From Rhodoferax sp. (GTDB taxonomy: Bacteria > Pseudomonadota > Gammaproteobacteria > Burkholderiales > Burkholderiaceae_C): DNA of 43,041 nucleotides. Shown here one piece after another: positions 16,672 to 29,100 of this stretch. Numbering within the stretch: position 1 is the stretch's first letter; every line of letters begins with the position of its first letter. The position numbers and the translations under genes are program-made. The notes under the pieces are model-generated. The model saw nothing but the letters and a program-made list of their open reading frames with translations. It did not search any database and was not told the origin of the DNA. Location: positions 1 through 43,041 of the forward strand of contig JAEUOX010000190.1 of NCBI GenBank assembly GCA_016790475.1. The letters are read 5' to 3'.

Positions 16672-17259
16672 ATGAAACGCTGGTTGCTACTTTTGACTGC
16701 CGTGCTGAGCCTGTCGGGCTGCGGCTACAACGACTTTCAACGGATGGACGAGCAATCCAAGGCGGCCTGGAGCGAGGTGCTGAGCCAGTACCAGCGGCGC
16801 GCCGACCTGGTGCCCAACATCGTCGCGACGGTCAAGGGGGAGGCAGCGTTCGAGCAGGAGACGCTGACCCGCGTGGTCGAGGCCCGTGCCAAGGCCACCG
16901 CGATCCAGGTCACGCCGGAGACGCTGAACAATCCGGAGGCGTTCCAGAAATTCCAGGCCGCGCAGGGCGAGCTCGGTAGTGCGCTGAGCCGCCTGATGGT
17001 GGTGTCGGAGCAGTACCCGAACCTGAAGGCCAACCAGGCCTTCGCCGACCTGCGGGTCACGCTGGAGGGCACCGAGAACCGGATCACGGTGGCGCGGGGG
17101 CGCTACATCAAGACGATCGAGGAGTACAACGTGCTCGCCCGCAGTTTCCCGACCAACCTGACGGCGATGGTCTTCAGCTACCAGCCCAAGCCGACCTTCA
17201 GCGTGGGCAACGAGGCGCAGATCTCCACACCCCCGACCGTGGACTTCAACAAGAAGTAG
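16672..17259 (+). CDS. lemA: LemA family lipoprotein
   Basis: This 195-residue protein has a lipoprotein signal MKRWLLLLTAVLSLSGC with the lipidated Cys17, then the long helical LemA domain: YNDFQ.MDEQSKAAWSEVLSQYQRR, DLVPNIV.TVKGEAAFE, and SEQYPNLKANQAFADLRVTLEGTENRI. LemA proteins are membrane-anchored helical bundles, commonly next to TPM-domain genes and in some species linked to two-component signalling or membrane stress; the exact role is unsettled. AGAGGG precedes the ATG. The next gene follows after 3 nt, so the three-gene cassette is co-transcribed. Confidence 0.93.
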   Translation: MKRWLLLLTAVLSLSGCGYNDFQRMDEQSKAAWSEVLSQYQRRADLVPNIVATVKGEAAFEQETLTRVVEARAKATAIQVTPETLNNPEAFQKFQAAQGELGSALSRLMVVSEQYPNLKANQAFADLRVTLEGTENRITVARGRYIKTIEEYNVLARSFPTNLTAMVFSYQPKPTFSVGNEAQISTPPTVDFNKK

Positions 17260-17262
17260 GCC

Positions 17263-18210
17263 ATGCAGCCGGCCGGCCGCGTCCACCCCCGCCTGGGATG
17301 CTGGCTGCTGGGGCTGCTGCTGAGTCTGTGCGCGAGCTTCGCGGCCGCGCAGGACGTGCTGCCAGTGCCTGCGCTCAGCGGGCGCGTCATTGACACCACC
17401 GGCACGCTGGACGCTTCCAGGCAGGCGGCGATCACGGCCCGCCTCGCGGCGCTGGAAACGGCAAAGGGCGCGCAGGTGGTCGTGCTGATGGTTCCGACCA
17501 CCGCGCCGGAGGACATCGCCGCCTACGCGAACCGGGTGGCCAACACCTGGAAGATCGGCCGGCGTGATGTGGGCGACGGCGTGTTGCTGGTGGTGGCCAA
17601 GAATGACCGCAAGCTGCGCATCGAGGTGGCCAAGACGCTGGAGGGGGCGCTGCCGGACCTGCTGGCGCGGCGCATCATCGACCAGTCCATCACCCCGCTG
17701 TTCCGGCAGGGGGACTATGCCGGCGGCGTGGAGGCAGGTGTCACGCAGATTGCGGCGCACATCACCGGGGAAGCACTTCCGGCCGTGGATGCCGGAGCGG
17801 GGTCGTCCGGTATCGGCGAGCCGGACATCCAGTGGTTCGACGTGCTGGTCTTCCTGGTGTTCGCATTGCCGATTGCCTCCGGTGTCGCGCGCCACCTGCT
17901 GGGCCGCAAGCTCGGGGCCCTGGCCACCGGCGGGGGTGTCGCGGGCATCGCCTACCTGATCACGGCGAGCGTGCTGCTGGCCGGACTCGCGGGGGTCGCC
18001 GGGCTGATCTATGGCCTGATCGCCGGCGCGATCAGCCCGGTCCGCGGGCGGACCTGGCGCTCCGGAGGCGGCCGCGGCAGCCCTGGGGGCTGGAATTCCG
18101 GCGGATGGAGCGGTGGCGGCAACAGCGGCGGTTTCGGCTCGGGCGGCGGTGGCTTCGGCTCCGGCGGGGGTGGTGATTTCGGCGGCGGCGGCGCGTCCGG
18201 CAACTGGTAG
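17263..18210 (+). CDS. TPM domain protein, YgcG family, with glycine-rich tail
   Basis: This 315-residue exported membrane protein has a signal peptide ending near AAA-QD (residue 29), a TPM domain at about residues 38-165 (VIDTTGTLD, GAQVVVLMVPTT, RRDVGDGVLLVVAKNDRKLRIEVAKTL, with DQSITPLFRQGDY), two to three hydrophobic segments at about 190-255, and a C-terminal tail of about 50 residues made of Gly/Ser repeats (GGGGFGSGGGG type). TPM domains are often paired with LemA and are implicated in membrane protein quality control or photosystem repair in other organisms; the bacterial function is poorly defined. Confidence 0.92.
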   Translation: MQPAGRVHPRLGCWLLGLLLSLCASFAAAQDVLPVPALSGRVIDTTGTLDASRQAAITARLAALETAKGAQVVVLMVPTTAPEDIAAYANRVANTWKIGRRDVGDGVLLVVAKNDRKLRIEVAKTLEGALPDLLARRIIDQSITPLFRQGDYAGGVEAGVTQIAAHITGEALPAVDAGAGSSGIGEPDIQWFDVLVFLVFALPIASGVARHLLGRKLGALATGGGVAGIAYLITASVLLAGLAGVAGLIYGLIAGAISPVRGRTWRSGGGRGSPGGWNSGGWSGGGNSGGFGSGGGGFGSGGGGDFGGGGASGNW

Positions 18211-18224
18211 GAGGCAGGCACGGC

Positions 18225-18758
18225 ATGTTCCAGCGACTCGCAACCCTGTGGCGCCATCTCTGGCTCGACGAATCCGACACCCGGCGGACGCTGGGTGACG
18301 GCGCGCAGGCCCGGCTGGCGGCCCGCGTCGCACAGAGCGAGACGCGGCACAGCGGCGAGATCCGGCTGTGTGTCGAGGCCAGCCTGCCGCCGAGCTATCT
18401 GTGGCGCCACCTGACGCAGCGCACGCCAGTGCCACAACTCGCCCGGCAGCGGGCGCGGATGCTGTTCAGCAAGCTCGGCGTCTGGGACACCGAGCGCAAC
18501 AACGGGGTGCTGATCTACCTGCTGCTGGCCGAGCGTCGGATCGAGATCGTGGCCGACCGGGCGATCCACGCGGTAGCAGGCGATGCCGTCTGGAATGCGC
18601 TCGTGCAGCGCATGGCGCTAGCCTTTGCAGCCGGGCAATACGAGGCCGGGCTGACCCAGGCGGTCGACGGGGTGACGGAGCAGCTGGTGGCGCATTTCCC
18701 GCTGCGCCCGGGCGAGAGGAATCCGAACGAACTGCCGGACGCGCCCGCGATGGGCTAG
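18225..18758 (+). CDS. TPM domain protein, cytoplasmic form
   Basis: This 177-residue protein carries a second, divergent TPM domain without a signal peptide or clear membrane span: SETRHSGEIRLCVEASLP, a middle helix around ARQRARMLFSKLGVWDTERN, then NGVLIYLLLAERRIEIVADRAIH and a C-terminal helix with GQYEAGLTQAV. It follows the first TPM gene by 14 nt, with AGGAGG about 12 nt before the ATG. The LemA-TPM-TPM order is common in Burkholderiales. How a soluble TPM protein cooperates with the membrane one is unknown. Confidence 0.88.
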   Translation: MFQRLATLWRHLWLDESDTRRTLGDGAQARLAARVAQSETRHSGEIRLCVEASLPPSYLWRHLTQRTPVPQLARQRARMLFSKLGVWDTERNNGVLIYLLLAERRIEIVADRAIHAVAGDAVWNALVQRMALAFAAGQYEAGLTQAVDGVTEQLVAHFPLRPGERNPNELPDAPAMG

Positions 18759-18776
18759 GCGTCCGGCGCCGCAAGC

Positions 18777-19193
18777 CTACTTCTTCTGGCGGTACTTGCG
18801 CAGCGCGGCGATCTGGGCGGCCATGACGGCCAGCTCGGATTGCGCCTTGGCGATGTCGAGCTCGCCCTTGGCGTTCTTGAGGGCCTCTTCAGCCGCCTGC
18901 TTGGCGGCATTGGCCTTTTCATCGTCCAGGTCCTTGCCGCGGACCGCGGTGTCGGACAGGACCGTCACGCAGTGGGGCTGGACCTCCAGCAGGCCGCCGG
19001 CCACGAACACGAACTCTTCCGTGCCATTGGCCATCTCGATGCGCACCGAGCCAGCCTTGATGCGGGTGATCAGGGGGGTGTGGCGCGGGTAGATGCCGAG
19101 TTCGCCCATCTCGCCGGGCAAGGCCACGAACTTGGCCTCGCCGGAGAAGATGGATTCTTCGGCACTGACTACGTCTACATGAATCGTCGCCAT
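18777..19193 (-). CDS. atpC: ATP synthase F1 subunit epsilon
   Basis: This 138-residue epsilon subunit is part of the central stalk and can inhibit ATP hydrolysis. The N-terminal beta-sandwich ([35 protein letters not shown]) and the C-terminal helical hairpin (Ala/Lys-rich, ending ALRKYRQKK) are both present and of normal length. It is the last gene of the operon, 34 nt after atpD, and converges on the TPM gene with an 18-nt gap. AGGAAA precedes the ATG. Confidence 0.98.
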   Translation of the reverse strand: MATIHVDVVSAEESIFSGEAKFVALPGEMGELGIYPRHTPLITRIKAGSVRIEMANGTEEFVFVAGGLLEVQPHCVTVLSDTAVRGKDLDDEKANAAKQAAEEALKNAKGELDIAKAQSELAVMAAQIAALRKYRQKK

Positions 19194-19227
19194 GGGGTTT
19201 CCTTGGATCGTTCAGGCCTGTGCGGCC

Positions 19228-21530
<2,303 letters not shown>

Positions 21531-21575
21531 AGTTACTCCTGCTGCCTGTTGACGCCGATGTCATCCACCTGAGCT

Positions 21576-23129
<1,554 letters not shown>

Positions 23130-23207
23130 GACTCGTTCCTTTACTTTCTTTAATCAAACTCGCCTGGGCAACATGCGCAGACGGAACAACCGGTCGCCCT
23201 GCCAGCC

Positions 23208-23738
23208 TCAGGCCGTCAAGGCCGCTCTCATTTGCTGCAGCCGTGCCCGCACGGAGGTATCCAGCACCTCGTCGCCGACCACGACACGGATCCCGCCGAT
23301 CAGCGCGGGCTCCAGCTCGACCTTCAGGTTGAGCTTGCGGCCGAAACGCTTCTCCAGCGTGGCACCCAGCTCGGCCAGGGCAGCCGCTTCGATCGGGAAG
23401 GCGCTGAAGACGGTGGCATCGGACGAGCCGCCCACCGCATTGCGCAGAGCCCGGTATTGCTGCGCGATCTCCGGCAGCACGCCCAGACGGCCGTTGTCGA
23501 TGACCGTGCGCAGGAAGTTCCGCCCGGCTTCGGGCAGCTCCCCCTTGACGATGCCACTCACCAGGTCGAACACCTGCGAGGACGTGACCTTGGGGTTGTC
23601 GGCGAACTGCAACAGTTGCGCATTGGCAGCGATCGCCGCCAGCTGCTCAAGCCAGGCCGAGGCATCGCTCCCCTTGGACTGGCTGGACTTGAACAGCGCT
23701 TCGGCGTAAGGGCGGGCAAGTGTGGCGAGTTCAGCCAT
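23208..23738 (-). CDS. atpH: ATP synthase F1 subunit delta
   Basis: This 176-residue peripheral-stalk subunit (OSCP homologue) joins F1 to the b subunits. It starts [16 protein letters not shown], the conserved N-terminal helical domain, and ends in the C-terminal segment [22 protein letters not shown] with the usual GG..R pattern. It is 9 nt after atpF and 78 nt before atpA. Confidence 0.97.
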   Translation of the reverse strand: MAELATLARPYAEALFKSSQSKGSDASAWLEQLAAIAANAQLLQFADNPKVTSSQVFDLVSGIVKGELPEAGRNFLRTVIDNGRLGVLPEIAQQYRALRNAVGGSSDATVFSAFPIEAAALAELGATLEKRFGRKLNLKVELEPALIGGIRVVVGDEVLDTSVRARLQQMRAALTA

Positions 23739-23747
23739 GGCGCCCTC

Positions 23748-24218
23748 TTACAGCTCGGTCTTCAGGCGGGACAGCAATTCGCTGTGCACGCCGGCGTTGA
23801 CTTCCTTGCGCAGGATCTGCTCGGCACCCCGCACGGCCAGTGCGGCGACCTGCTCGCGCAGGGCCTCGCGGGCCTTCACGGTCTGCTGCTCGGCTTCGGC
23901 GCGGGCGGCAGCAACGATCTTGTTGCCTTCCTCGGTGGCACGTGCCTTGGCCTCTTCGATGATGGCCTGCGCGCGACGCTCGGCATCCGCCAGGCGGGCC
24001 GCCGTCTCGGTGCGCGACTTGGCCAGCTCCGCCTCGACACGCTGGTTCGCAGCGGAGAGTTCGGACTTGGCCTTGTCGGCCGCGGCAAGACCGTCGGCGA
24101 CCTTCTTCGCACGCTCATCCAGGGCCGCCGTGATCGGAGGCCACACATACTTCATCGTGAACCCGACCAGAATCAGGAACACGATCATCTGGACTATCAA
24201 GGTACCGGTGATGCTCAC
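23748..24218 (-). CDS. atpF: ATP synthase Fo subunit b
   Basis: This 156-residue peripheral stalk subunit has one N-terminal membrane helix (residues about 5-27, [20 protein letters not shown]) followed by [14 protein letters not shown] and a long Ala/Glu/Lys/Arg coiled-coil helix to the C-terminus. The frame is open further upstream, but GTG at 24218 is chosen: it places the membrane helix at the N-terminus as in other b subunits and has GAGG 8 nt before it. The unusual GTG start may help limit b to two copies per complex. Confidence 0.95.
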   Translation of the reverse strand: MSITGTLIVQMIVFLILVGFTMKYVWPPITAALDERAKKVADGLAAADKAKSELSAANQRVEAELAKSRTETAARLADAERRAQAIIEEAKARATEEGNKIVAAARAEAEQQTVKAREALREQVAALAVRGAEQILRKEVNAGVHSELLSRLKTEL

Positions 24219-24302
24219 TTTTTCATCCTCAGTCAGTGGGTCACCAGGCACGGCCGGAGGACGGCATGCGTGGGTTGTTCCCGCAAAATTTCAGCGTGCA
24301 AA

Positions 24303-24316
24303 CACTCCAGGGAGTG
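24303..24316 (-). other. Hairpin in the atpE-atpF intergenic region
   Basis: CACTCC and GGAGTG form an inverted repeat separated by 2 nt (a 5-bp stem with a 4-nt loop is the realistic fold), 21 nt downstream of the atpE stop and followed by TTT on the minus strand. It could slow decay of the upstream atpE message or act as a weak attenuator before atpF. The function is inferred. Confidence 0.35.
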
Positions 24317-24337
24317 ATGGTTGCAGGAGGAAAGGGC

Positions 24338-24610
<273 letters not shown>

Positions 24611-24623
24611 TTAGGGTCGGTGG

Positions 24624-24650
24624 TTGAAAAACGAAAACGAGAACGAAAAC
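24624..24650 (-). promoter_or_regulatory. Pyrimidine-rich repeat upstream of the atpE ribosome binding site
   Basis: On the minus strand this stretch reads as consecutive hexamers TTTTCG, TTCTCG, TTTTCG, TTTTTC, ending about 11 nt before AAGGAG. It stands out in a GC-rich genome. E. coli atpE also has a U-rich translational enhancer in the same place; a similar role through ribosomal protein S1 is inferred. Confidence 0.5.
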
Positions 24651-24660
24651 AGGCAGAGGC

Positions 24661-25518
24661 TCAATGGTGGTCGTGCGCCTGACCCAGATACACCAGCGCA
24701 AGCATCATGAACACAAAGGCCTGCAGCGTGATGATCAGGATATGGAATATCGACCACACGGCACCGGCGATGATGTGGCCGATGGCCAGGCCGATACCCG
24801 TTGCCGACAGCGACCAGGCGCCGCCCATGAGTGCGATCAGCAGGAAGATCAGCTCACCTGCGTACATGTTGCCGAACAGTCGCATGCCATGCGACACGGT
24901 CTTCGCGATGAACTCGATCATCTGCATCGCGAAATTGAAGGGGTACAGCGCCCAGTGGTTGCCAAAGGGTGCGGTGAACAGTTCGTGGATCCAGCCGCCC
25001 AGGCCCTTGATCTTCACGTTGTAGTACAGGCAGATCAGCAGCACCGAGACGGACAACCCCATCGTGATGGACAGGTCGGCGGTCGGAACGACACGCAGGT
25101 AGGCATGGTGGGGGTCGTGGCCGGCGGCGGCGTAGATCTTCTCCCACAGGAAGGGCAGCAGATCGACCGGCAGCAGGTCCATCGCATTGAGCAGGAAGAT
25201 CCAGACGAAGATGGTCAGCGCCATCGGGGCGACGAACTTGCGGCTCTCGGCGTTGTGCACGATGCCCTTGGCCTGGGAGTCGACCATCTCGACCAGCAAC
25301 TCCACCGCCGCCTGGAAACGCCCCGGCACGCCGGAAGACGCCTTGCGGGCCGCCTTCCACAGCAGGAAGCAGGTCACGATGCCCAGCACGATCGAGAAGA
25401 ACAGCGAGTCGAAACTGAACACCGAGAAGTCCACCACCGCCTTGGGCTTGGCGTTCTGCAGATGCGTCAGGTGGTGAATGATGTATTCACCGGCGGTGGG
25501 TCCGTGTTCAGCAGCCAT
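24661..25518 (-). CDS. atpB: ATP synthase Fo subunit a
   Basis: This 285-residue stator membrane subunit forms the proton half-channels. Seen: an N-terminal periplasmic start with EYIIHHLTHLQN, DSLFFSI, the FLLNAMDLLPVDLLP segment, and helix 4 with the essential arginine in HGMRLFGNMYAGELIF. The C-terminus (ILIITLQAFVFMMLALVYLGQ) matches the family and ends in a short His-rich tail. It follows atpI by 20 nt. Confidence 0.98.
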   Translation of the reverse strand: MAAEHGPTAGEYIIHHLTHLQNAKPKAVVDFSVFSFDSLFFSIVLGIVTCFLLWKAARKASSGVPGRFQAAVELLVEMVDSQAKGIVHNAESRKFVAPMALTIFVWIFLLNAMDLLPVDLLPFLWEKIYAAAGHDPHHAYLRVVPTADLSITMGLSVSVLLICLYYNVKIKGLGGWIHELFTAPFGNHWALYPFNFAMQMIEFIAKTVSHGMRLFGNMYAGELIFLLIALMGGAWSLSATGIGLAIGHIIAGAVWSIFHILIITLQAFVFMMLALVYLGQAHDHH

Positions 25519-25538
25519 CAGTCAGTCCGTTTTGAGTC

Positions 25539-26003
25539 TCAGTGTTTCACACGCCTGGGCGCCATCAGCAAAGCCACCCAATATACCTTCATCGTCACGA
25601 CCAGACCCACGATCATGGCCACCCAGCTCAGGCCGGGAACCATGCGCGGGGCCAGCGCCAGCAGAAAAACCGACACGCCCAGCTTGACCATCTCCCACAG
25701 GAAGAAAGCCATGGCCGCGGAAACCGGGTTCAGCGAGGCAAACCGCCCCATCAGACCCCTTGCAAACAGCGCCGCCGGGATGACCACCGCCAGTGCCCCG
25801 TAGGCCACCGACCAGCCGATGGATGCCCGACCTGTCAAGGCCCAGGCGACCAAAGCCGCCAGACACCCCACCAGGCATTGCCCCGCCACGACACGCCACG
25901 GCGACAGGGGTGGGTGCTTCAAGCGCAACTGCCGCGCCTCCTCGGCGCTCAGTACCTTGAAGCCCGCCTCGTCATCGTCAACCGGGAAAGCAGGAGCGAT
26001 CAT
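25539..26003 (-). CDS. atpI: ATP synthase subunit I
   Basis: This 154-residue membrane protein at the head of the atp operon has a cytoplasmic N-terminal part (FKVLSAEEARQLR, then SPWRVVAGQ) and four hydrophobic segments, the last ending MKVYWVALLMAP. AtpI proteins assist c-ring assembly and are often dispensable. The ATG at 26003 is preferred, with GGAAG 5 nt upstream; GTG at 26021 would add six residues. Confidence 0.9.
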   Translation of the reverse strand: MIAPAFPVDDDEAGFKVLSAEEARQLRLKHPPLSPWRVVAGQCLVGCLAALVAWALTGRASIGWSVAYGALAVVIPAALFARGLMGRFASLNPVSAAMAFFLWEMVKLGVSVFLLALAPRMVPGLSWVAMIVGLVVTMKVYWVALLMAPRRVKH

Positions 26004-26056
26004 GGACTTCCAAAATTGCACCCTGCTGACAAGTCGCGGGTTTCACAAAGCCGCTG

Positions 26057-26062
26057 ATTATA
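26057..26062 (-). promoter_or_regulatory. Candidate -10 box of the atp operon promoter
   Basis: A perfect TATAAT on the minus strand lies in a locally AT-rich patch 53 nt before the atpI ATG. A -35 near consensus was not found at 16-18 nt, so the site rests on the -10 and on its position before a nine-gene operon. Confidence 0.55.
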
Positions 26063-26151
26063 GGAAAGAAATTCAGGCTGGCGCTCGTTTTGTTGCGGCA
26101 CAGCAATCCGGACCGCACCGGCCGGTGGCGCGGCCCACCGTGCACGGCAAC

Positions 26152-26157
26152 GATAAT
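26152..26157 (+). promoter_or_regulatory. Candidate -10 box placing the dat transcript start at the ATG
   Basis: GATAAT is followed by 7 nt and then the dat ATG at 26165, with no Shine-Dalgarno between. This spacing suggests a leaderless message. No -35 was recognised. Confidence 0.4.
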
Positions 26158-26164
26158 CCGGCCC

Positions 26165-27064
26165 ATGAACGACACATTGCCCCACCATCCCTGCTATCTC
26201 AACGGCGTCTTCACGCCCCTGAACGAGGCGAAGATCAGCGTGATGGACCGGGGGTTCATCTTCGGTGACGGCGTGTATGAGGTCGTCCCGGTGTACCGCG
26301 GCCGACCCTTCCGCTTTGCCCAGCACATGGCCCGGCTGGACCGCAGCCTGCGGGAGTTGCGCATTCCCAATCCGATGTCGCCCGAGCAATGGCAGGCGCT
26401 GGTGCGTGAGCTGGTGGCGCGCCTGGCCAGCTCATCCGGCGTGCCCTCCGACCAGGGGGACCAGATCATCTACATCCAGGTGACCCGCGGCGTGGCCATG
26501 CGCGACCATGTGATGCCTGCCAACATCACCCCGACGCTGTTCGCGATGGTGAACCCGATGCGTACGCCGACCGAGGAGCAGTTCGCAGATGGCGTGGCCT
26601 GCGTGACCGCCGACGACTTCCGCTGGCAGAAGGCCCACATCAAGAGCACCAGCCTGCTGGGCGCGGTGTTCGCACGGCAGATCAGCTTCGATGCCGGCGC
26701 CACCGAGACCGTGATGTTCCGCGACGGCTACCTCAGCGAGGCAGCCGCCAGCAATGTCTGGGTCGTCAAGGACGGCTGCGTGATCGGTTCGCCGAAGGAC
26801 AACCTGGTGCTCGAAGGCATCCGCTACGGGCTGATCGAGGACATGTGCCGCTCGATCGGTGTGCCTTTCGCGCTGCGTCGCATCCGCCGCGAGGAGGTGC
26901 TGGATGCGGACGAACTGCTGCTTTCCAGCGCCACCAAGGAGGTGCTGTCGATCACGACGCTGGACGGGCAGCCGGTCGGCCACGGCGCCCTGCGCGGCCG
27001 GCGCGGGCCGATCAGCCAGCGTCTGCACGCGGCCTACCAGGCGGCCAAGCAGGCCGCCGGCTGA
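26165..27064 (+). CDS. dat: Aminotransferase class IV, probable D-amino acid transaminase
   Basis: This 299-residue PLP-dependent fold-type IV enzyme has YLNGVFTPLNEAKISVMDRGFIFGDGVYE at the N-terminus, the PLP lysine in HIKSTSLLG, and the cofactor phosphate region EAAASNVWVV. Proteins like this at the head of the lip cluster are annotated D-alanine/D-amino acid transaminases; branched-chain aminotransferase activity cannot be excluded from sequence alone. It starts the plus-strand dat-ybeD-lipB-lipA unit, divergent from the atp operon. ATG 26165 is used rather than the open frame 25 codons upstream, because the protein then begins as family members do. Confidence 0.88.
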   Translation: MNDTLPHHPCYLNGVFTPLNEAKISVMDRGFIFGDGVYEVVPVYRGRPFRFAQHMARLDRSLRELRIPNPMSPEQWQALVRELVARLASSSGVPSDQGDQIIYIQVTRGVAMRDHVMPANITPTLFAMVNPMRTPTEEQFADGVACVTADDFRWQKAHIKSTSLLGAVFARQISFDAGATETVMFRDGYLSEAAASNVWVVKDGCVIGSPKDNLVLEGIRYGLIEDMCRSIGVPFALRRIRREEVLDADELLLSSATKEVLSITTLDGQPVGHGALRGRRGPISQRLHAAYQAAKQAAG

Positions 27065-27090
27065 AACCTGACTCCTCCGTTTCGCGCACC

Positions 27091-27360
27091 ATGGCCACCG
27101 GCACCGAGTCGCTGATCGCGTATCCGTCCCGTTTCCCGATCAAGGTGATGGGCTTGCGGGTTGACGGCTTCGTCCATGCAGTGACGCACGTGGCGCGCCA
27201 GTTCGATCCGGATTTCGATGCGTCCAGCCTGGAGCTGCGCGAGAGCAAGGGCGGCAAGTACCTGGGCGTGACCATCACCGTGACGGCCACGAGCCGGGAG
27301 CAGCTTGATGCGCTGTACCAGGCGCTGTCCACGCACCCGATGGTCAAGGTCGTGCTCTGA
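27091..27360 (+). CDS. ybeD: YbeD/DUF493 family protein
   Basis: This 89-residue ACT-like protein has [15 protein letters not shown] at the N-terminus, then [26 protein letters not shown] and an ending HPMVKVVL, all typical of DUF493. YbeD genes conserve their position just before lipB in many proteobacteria and the protein is thought to influence lipoate metabolism, but no activity is established. It lies 26 nt after dat and 11 nt before lipB. Confidence 0.93.
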   Translation: MATGTESLIAYPSRFPIKVMGLRVDGFVHAVTHVARQFDPDFDASSLELRESKGGKYLGVTITVTATSREQLDALYQALSTHPMVKVVL

Positions 27361-27371
27361 GGGCTGCGGCG

Positions 27372-28073
27372 TTGCTGGACACGCATTGGCTCGGCCAGGT
27401 GGATTACCTGCCGACCTACGAGGCCATGCAGGCCTGGACGGCCACCCGCGATGCGTCCACGCCCGACCAGCTCTGGATCTGCGAGCACCCTGCGGTGTTC
27501 ACGCAGGGTCTGGCCGGCAAGGCGGCCCACCTGCTGTTGCCGGGGGACATCCCGGTGATCGCGACCAACCGCGGGGGGCAGGTTACCTACCACGGTCCCG
27601 GCCAGGTCGTGGCCTACCCGCTGCTGGACCTGCGCCGGGCCGGCTACTTCGTCAAGGAGTATGTCTACCGGCTGGAGGAGGCGACGATCCGCACGCTGTG
27701 GCACTTCGGCGTCACGGGGCACCGCGTGGCCGGTGCGCCCGGGATCTATGTGCGTCTGGACGATCCGCACTCCCACGCACAACTGGCGCAGCGCCCGCAG
27801 CGCCGCGAAGGCCCGGCCGCGCAGGGTGCTCCGACGCCGGATTTCGCGGGTCTGGGCAAGATCGCTGCGCTGGGCATCAAGGTCAGCCGCAACTGCACCT
27901 ACCACGGGCTGGCACTGAACGTCGCCATGGATCTGGAACCCTTCTCGCGGATCAACCCCTGCGGTTATTCCGGCCTGCGCACGGTGGACCTTTCTACAAT
28001 CGGCATCGACGCCGCCTGGACGGACGTCGCCCACGAGCTGAGTCGCAAGCTCGCCACCTACCTGGCTCCCTGA
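27372..28073 (+). CDS. lipB: Octanoyl-[acyl carrier protein]:protein octanoyltransferase
   Basis: This 233-residue enzyme transfers octanoyl groups from acyl carrier protein to lipoyl domains, the first step of lipoate synthesis. Seen: [12 protein letters not shown] at 67-78, the catalytic lysine Lys163 in [13 protein letters not shown], and the catalytic cysteine Cys197 in NPCGY. Between GAPGIYVRL and FAGLGK there is an extra segment of about 27 residues (131-157) rich in Gln/Arg/Pro. Translation probably starts at TTG 27372, with GAGGG about 8 nt upstream overlapping the ybeD stop; no ATG is available nearby. Confidence 0.95.
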   Translation: MLDTHWLGQVDYLPTYEAMQAWTATRDASTPDQLWICEHPAVFTQGLAGKAAHLLLPGDIPVIATNRGGQVTYHGPGQVVAYPLLDLRRAGYFVKEYVYRLEEATIRTLWHFGVTGHRVAGAPGIYVRLDDPHSHAQLAQRPQRREGPAAQGAPTPDFAGLGKIAALGIKVSRNCTYHGLALNVAMDLEPFSRINPCGYSGLRTVDLSTIGIDAAWTDVAHELSRKLATYLAP

Positions 28074-28092
28074 AGGGAACCGCCACAGCGCC

Positions 28093-29100
28093 ATGAGCAA
28101 GCAAGACACCCCCAGCGCCGCCGCCCCCGCGGCCGACCGCCCCTACGACCCGCGGACCAAGCAGAAGGCCGAGGCCAAGCTGTCGCGCATCCCGGTCAAG
28201 GTCGTTCCGGGCGAGATCCTCAAGAAGCCGGACTGGATCCGGGTCAAGGCCGCATCGCCCGGCTCGCGCTTCTACGAGATCAAGGAGATCCTGCGCAGCA
28301 ACAAGCTGGTGACCGTCTGCGAGGAAGCGTCCTGCCCGAACATCGGGGAGTGCTTCGGCAAGGGCACCGCCACCTTCATGATCATGGGCGACAAGTGCAC
28401 GCGCCGTTGCCCGTTCTGCGATGTCGGGCACGGGCGCCCCGATCCGCTGGACCCGGACGAGCCGAAGAACCTGGCTCGGACGATCGCGCGCCTGGGGTTG
28501 CGCTATGTGGTGATCACCAGCGTGGACCGGGATGACCTGCGCGACGGCGGCAGCCAGCATTTCGTGGACTGCATCCGCGAGACGCGCGCGCTTTCCCCAA
28601 CCACGCAGATCGAGATCCTGGTGCCCGACTTCCGCGGGCGGGATGACCGTGCGCTCGACATCCTGAAGGCCGCCCCGCCGGACGTGATGAACCACAACCT
28701 GGAGACCGTGCCCCGGCTCTACCGCGAGGCCCGCCCCGGCTCGGACTACCAGTTCAGCCTGAACCTGCTGCGCAAGTTCAAGGCCCTGTTCCCGCATGTA
28801 CCGACCAAGAGCGGGCTGATGGTGGGCCTGGGCGAGACCGACGAGGAGATCCTGCAGGTCATGCAGGACATGCGGGTGCACGGCATCGACATGCTGACGA
28901 TCGGCCAGTACCTGGCCCCCAGCACCAGCCACCTGAGCGTCAAGCGCTATGTGCATCCGGACACCTTCCGGATGTTCGAGGAGCGCGCCCGCGCGATGGG
29001 CTTCAGCCATGCGGCGGTCGGTGCCATGGTGCGCTCCAGCTACCACGCAGACCAGCAGGCCCACGCCGCCGGTGTGGAGCCTGGCGTCAGAGCGACGTGA
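28093..29100 (+). CDS. lipA: Lipoyl synthase
   Basis: This 335-residue radical SAM enzyme inserts two sulfurs into protein-bound octanoate. The auxiliary cluster cysteines are Cys76, Cys81 and Cys87 ([12 protein letters not shown]), the SAM cluster is CTRRCPFC at 102-109, and the closing RSSYH motif is present near residue 315. It follows lipB by 19 nt. Its last 14 nt overlap the 3' end of the convergent Enzyme I gene. Confidence 0.98.
   Translation: MSKQDTPSAAAPAADRPYDPRTKQKAEAKLSRIPVKVVPGEILKKPDWIRVKAASPGSRFYEIKEILRSNKLVTVCEEASCPNIGECFGKGTATFMIMGDKCTRRCPFCDVGHGRPDPLDPDEPKNLARTIARLGLRYVVITSVDRDDLRDGGSQHFVDCIRETRALSPTTQIEILVPDFRGRDDRALDILKAAPPDVMNHNLETVPRLYREARPGSDYQFSLNLLRKFKALFPHVPTKSGLMVGLGETDEEILQVMQDMRVHGIDMLTIGQYLAPSTSHLSVKRYVHPDTFRMFEERARAMGFSHAAVGAMVRSSYHADQQAHAAGVEPGVRAT

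Noticed and set aside
16687-18435. A 582-codon minus-strand frame opposite the LemA-TPM cassette
   Set aside because: The plus-strand genes have clear motifs, signal sequences and ribosome binding sites; the antisense frame has none.
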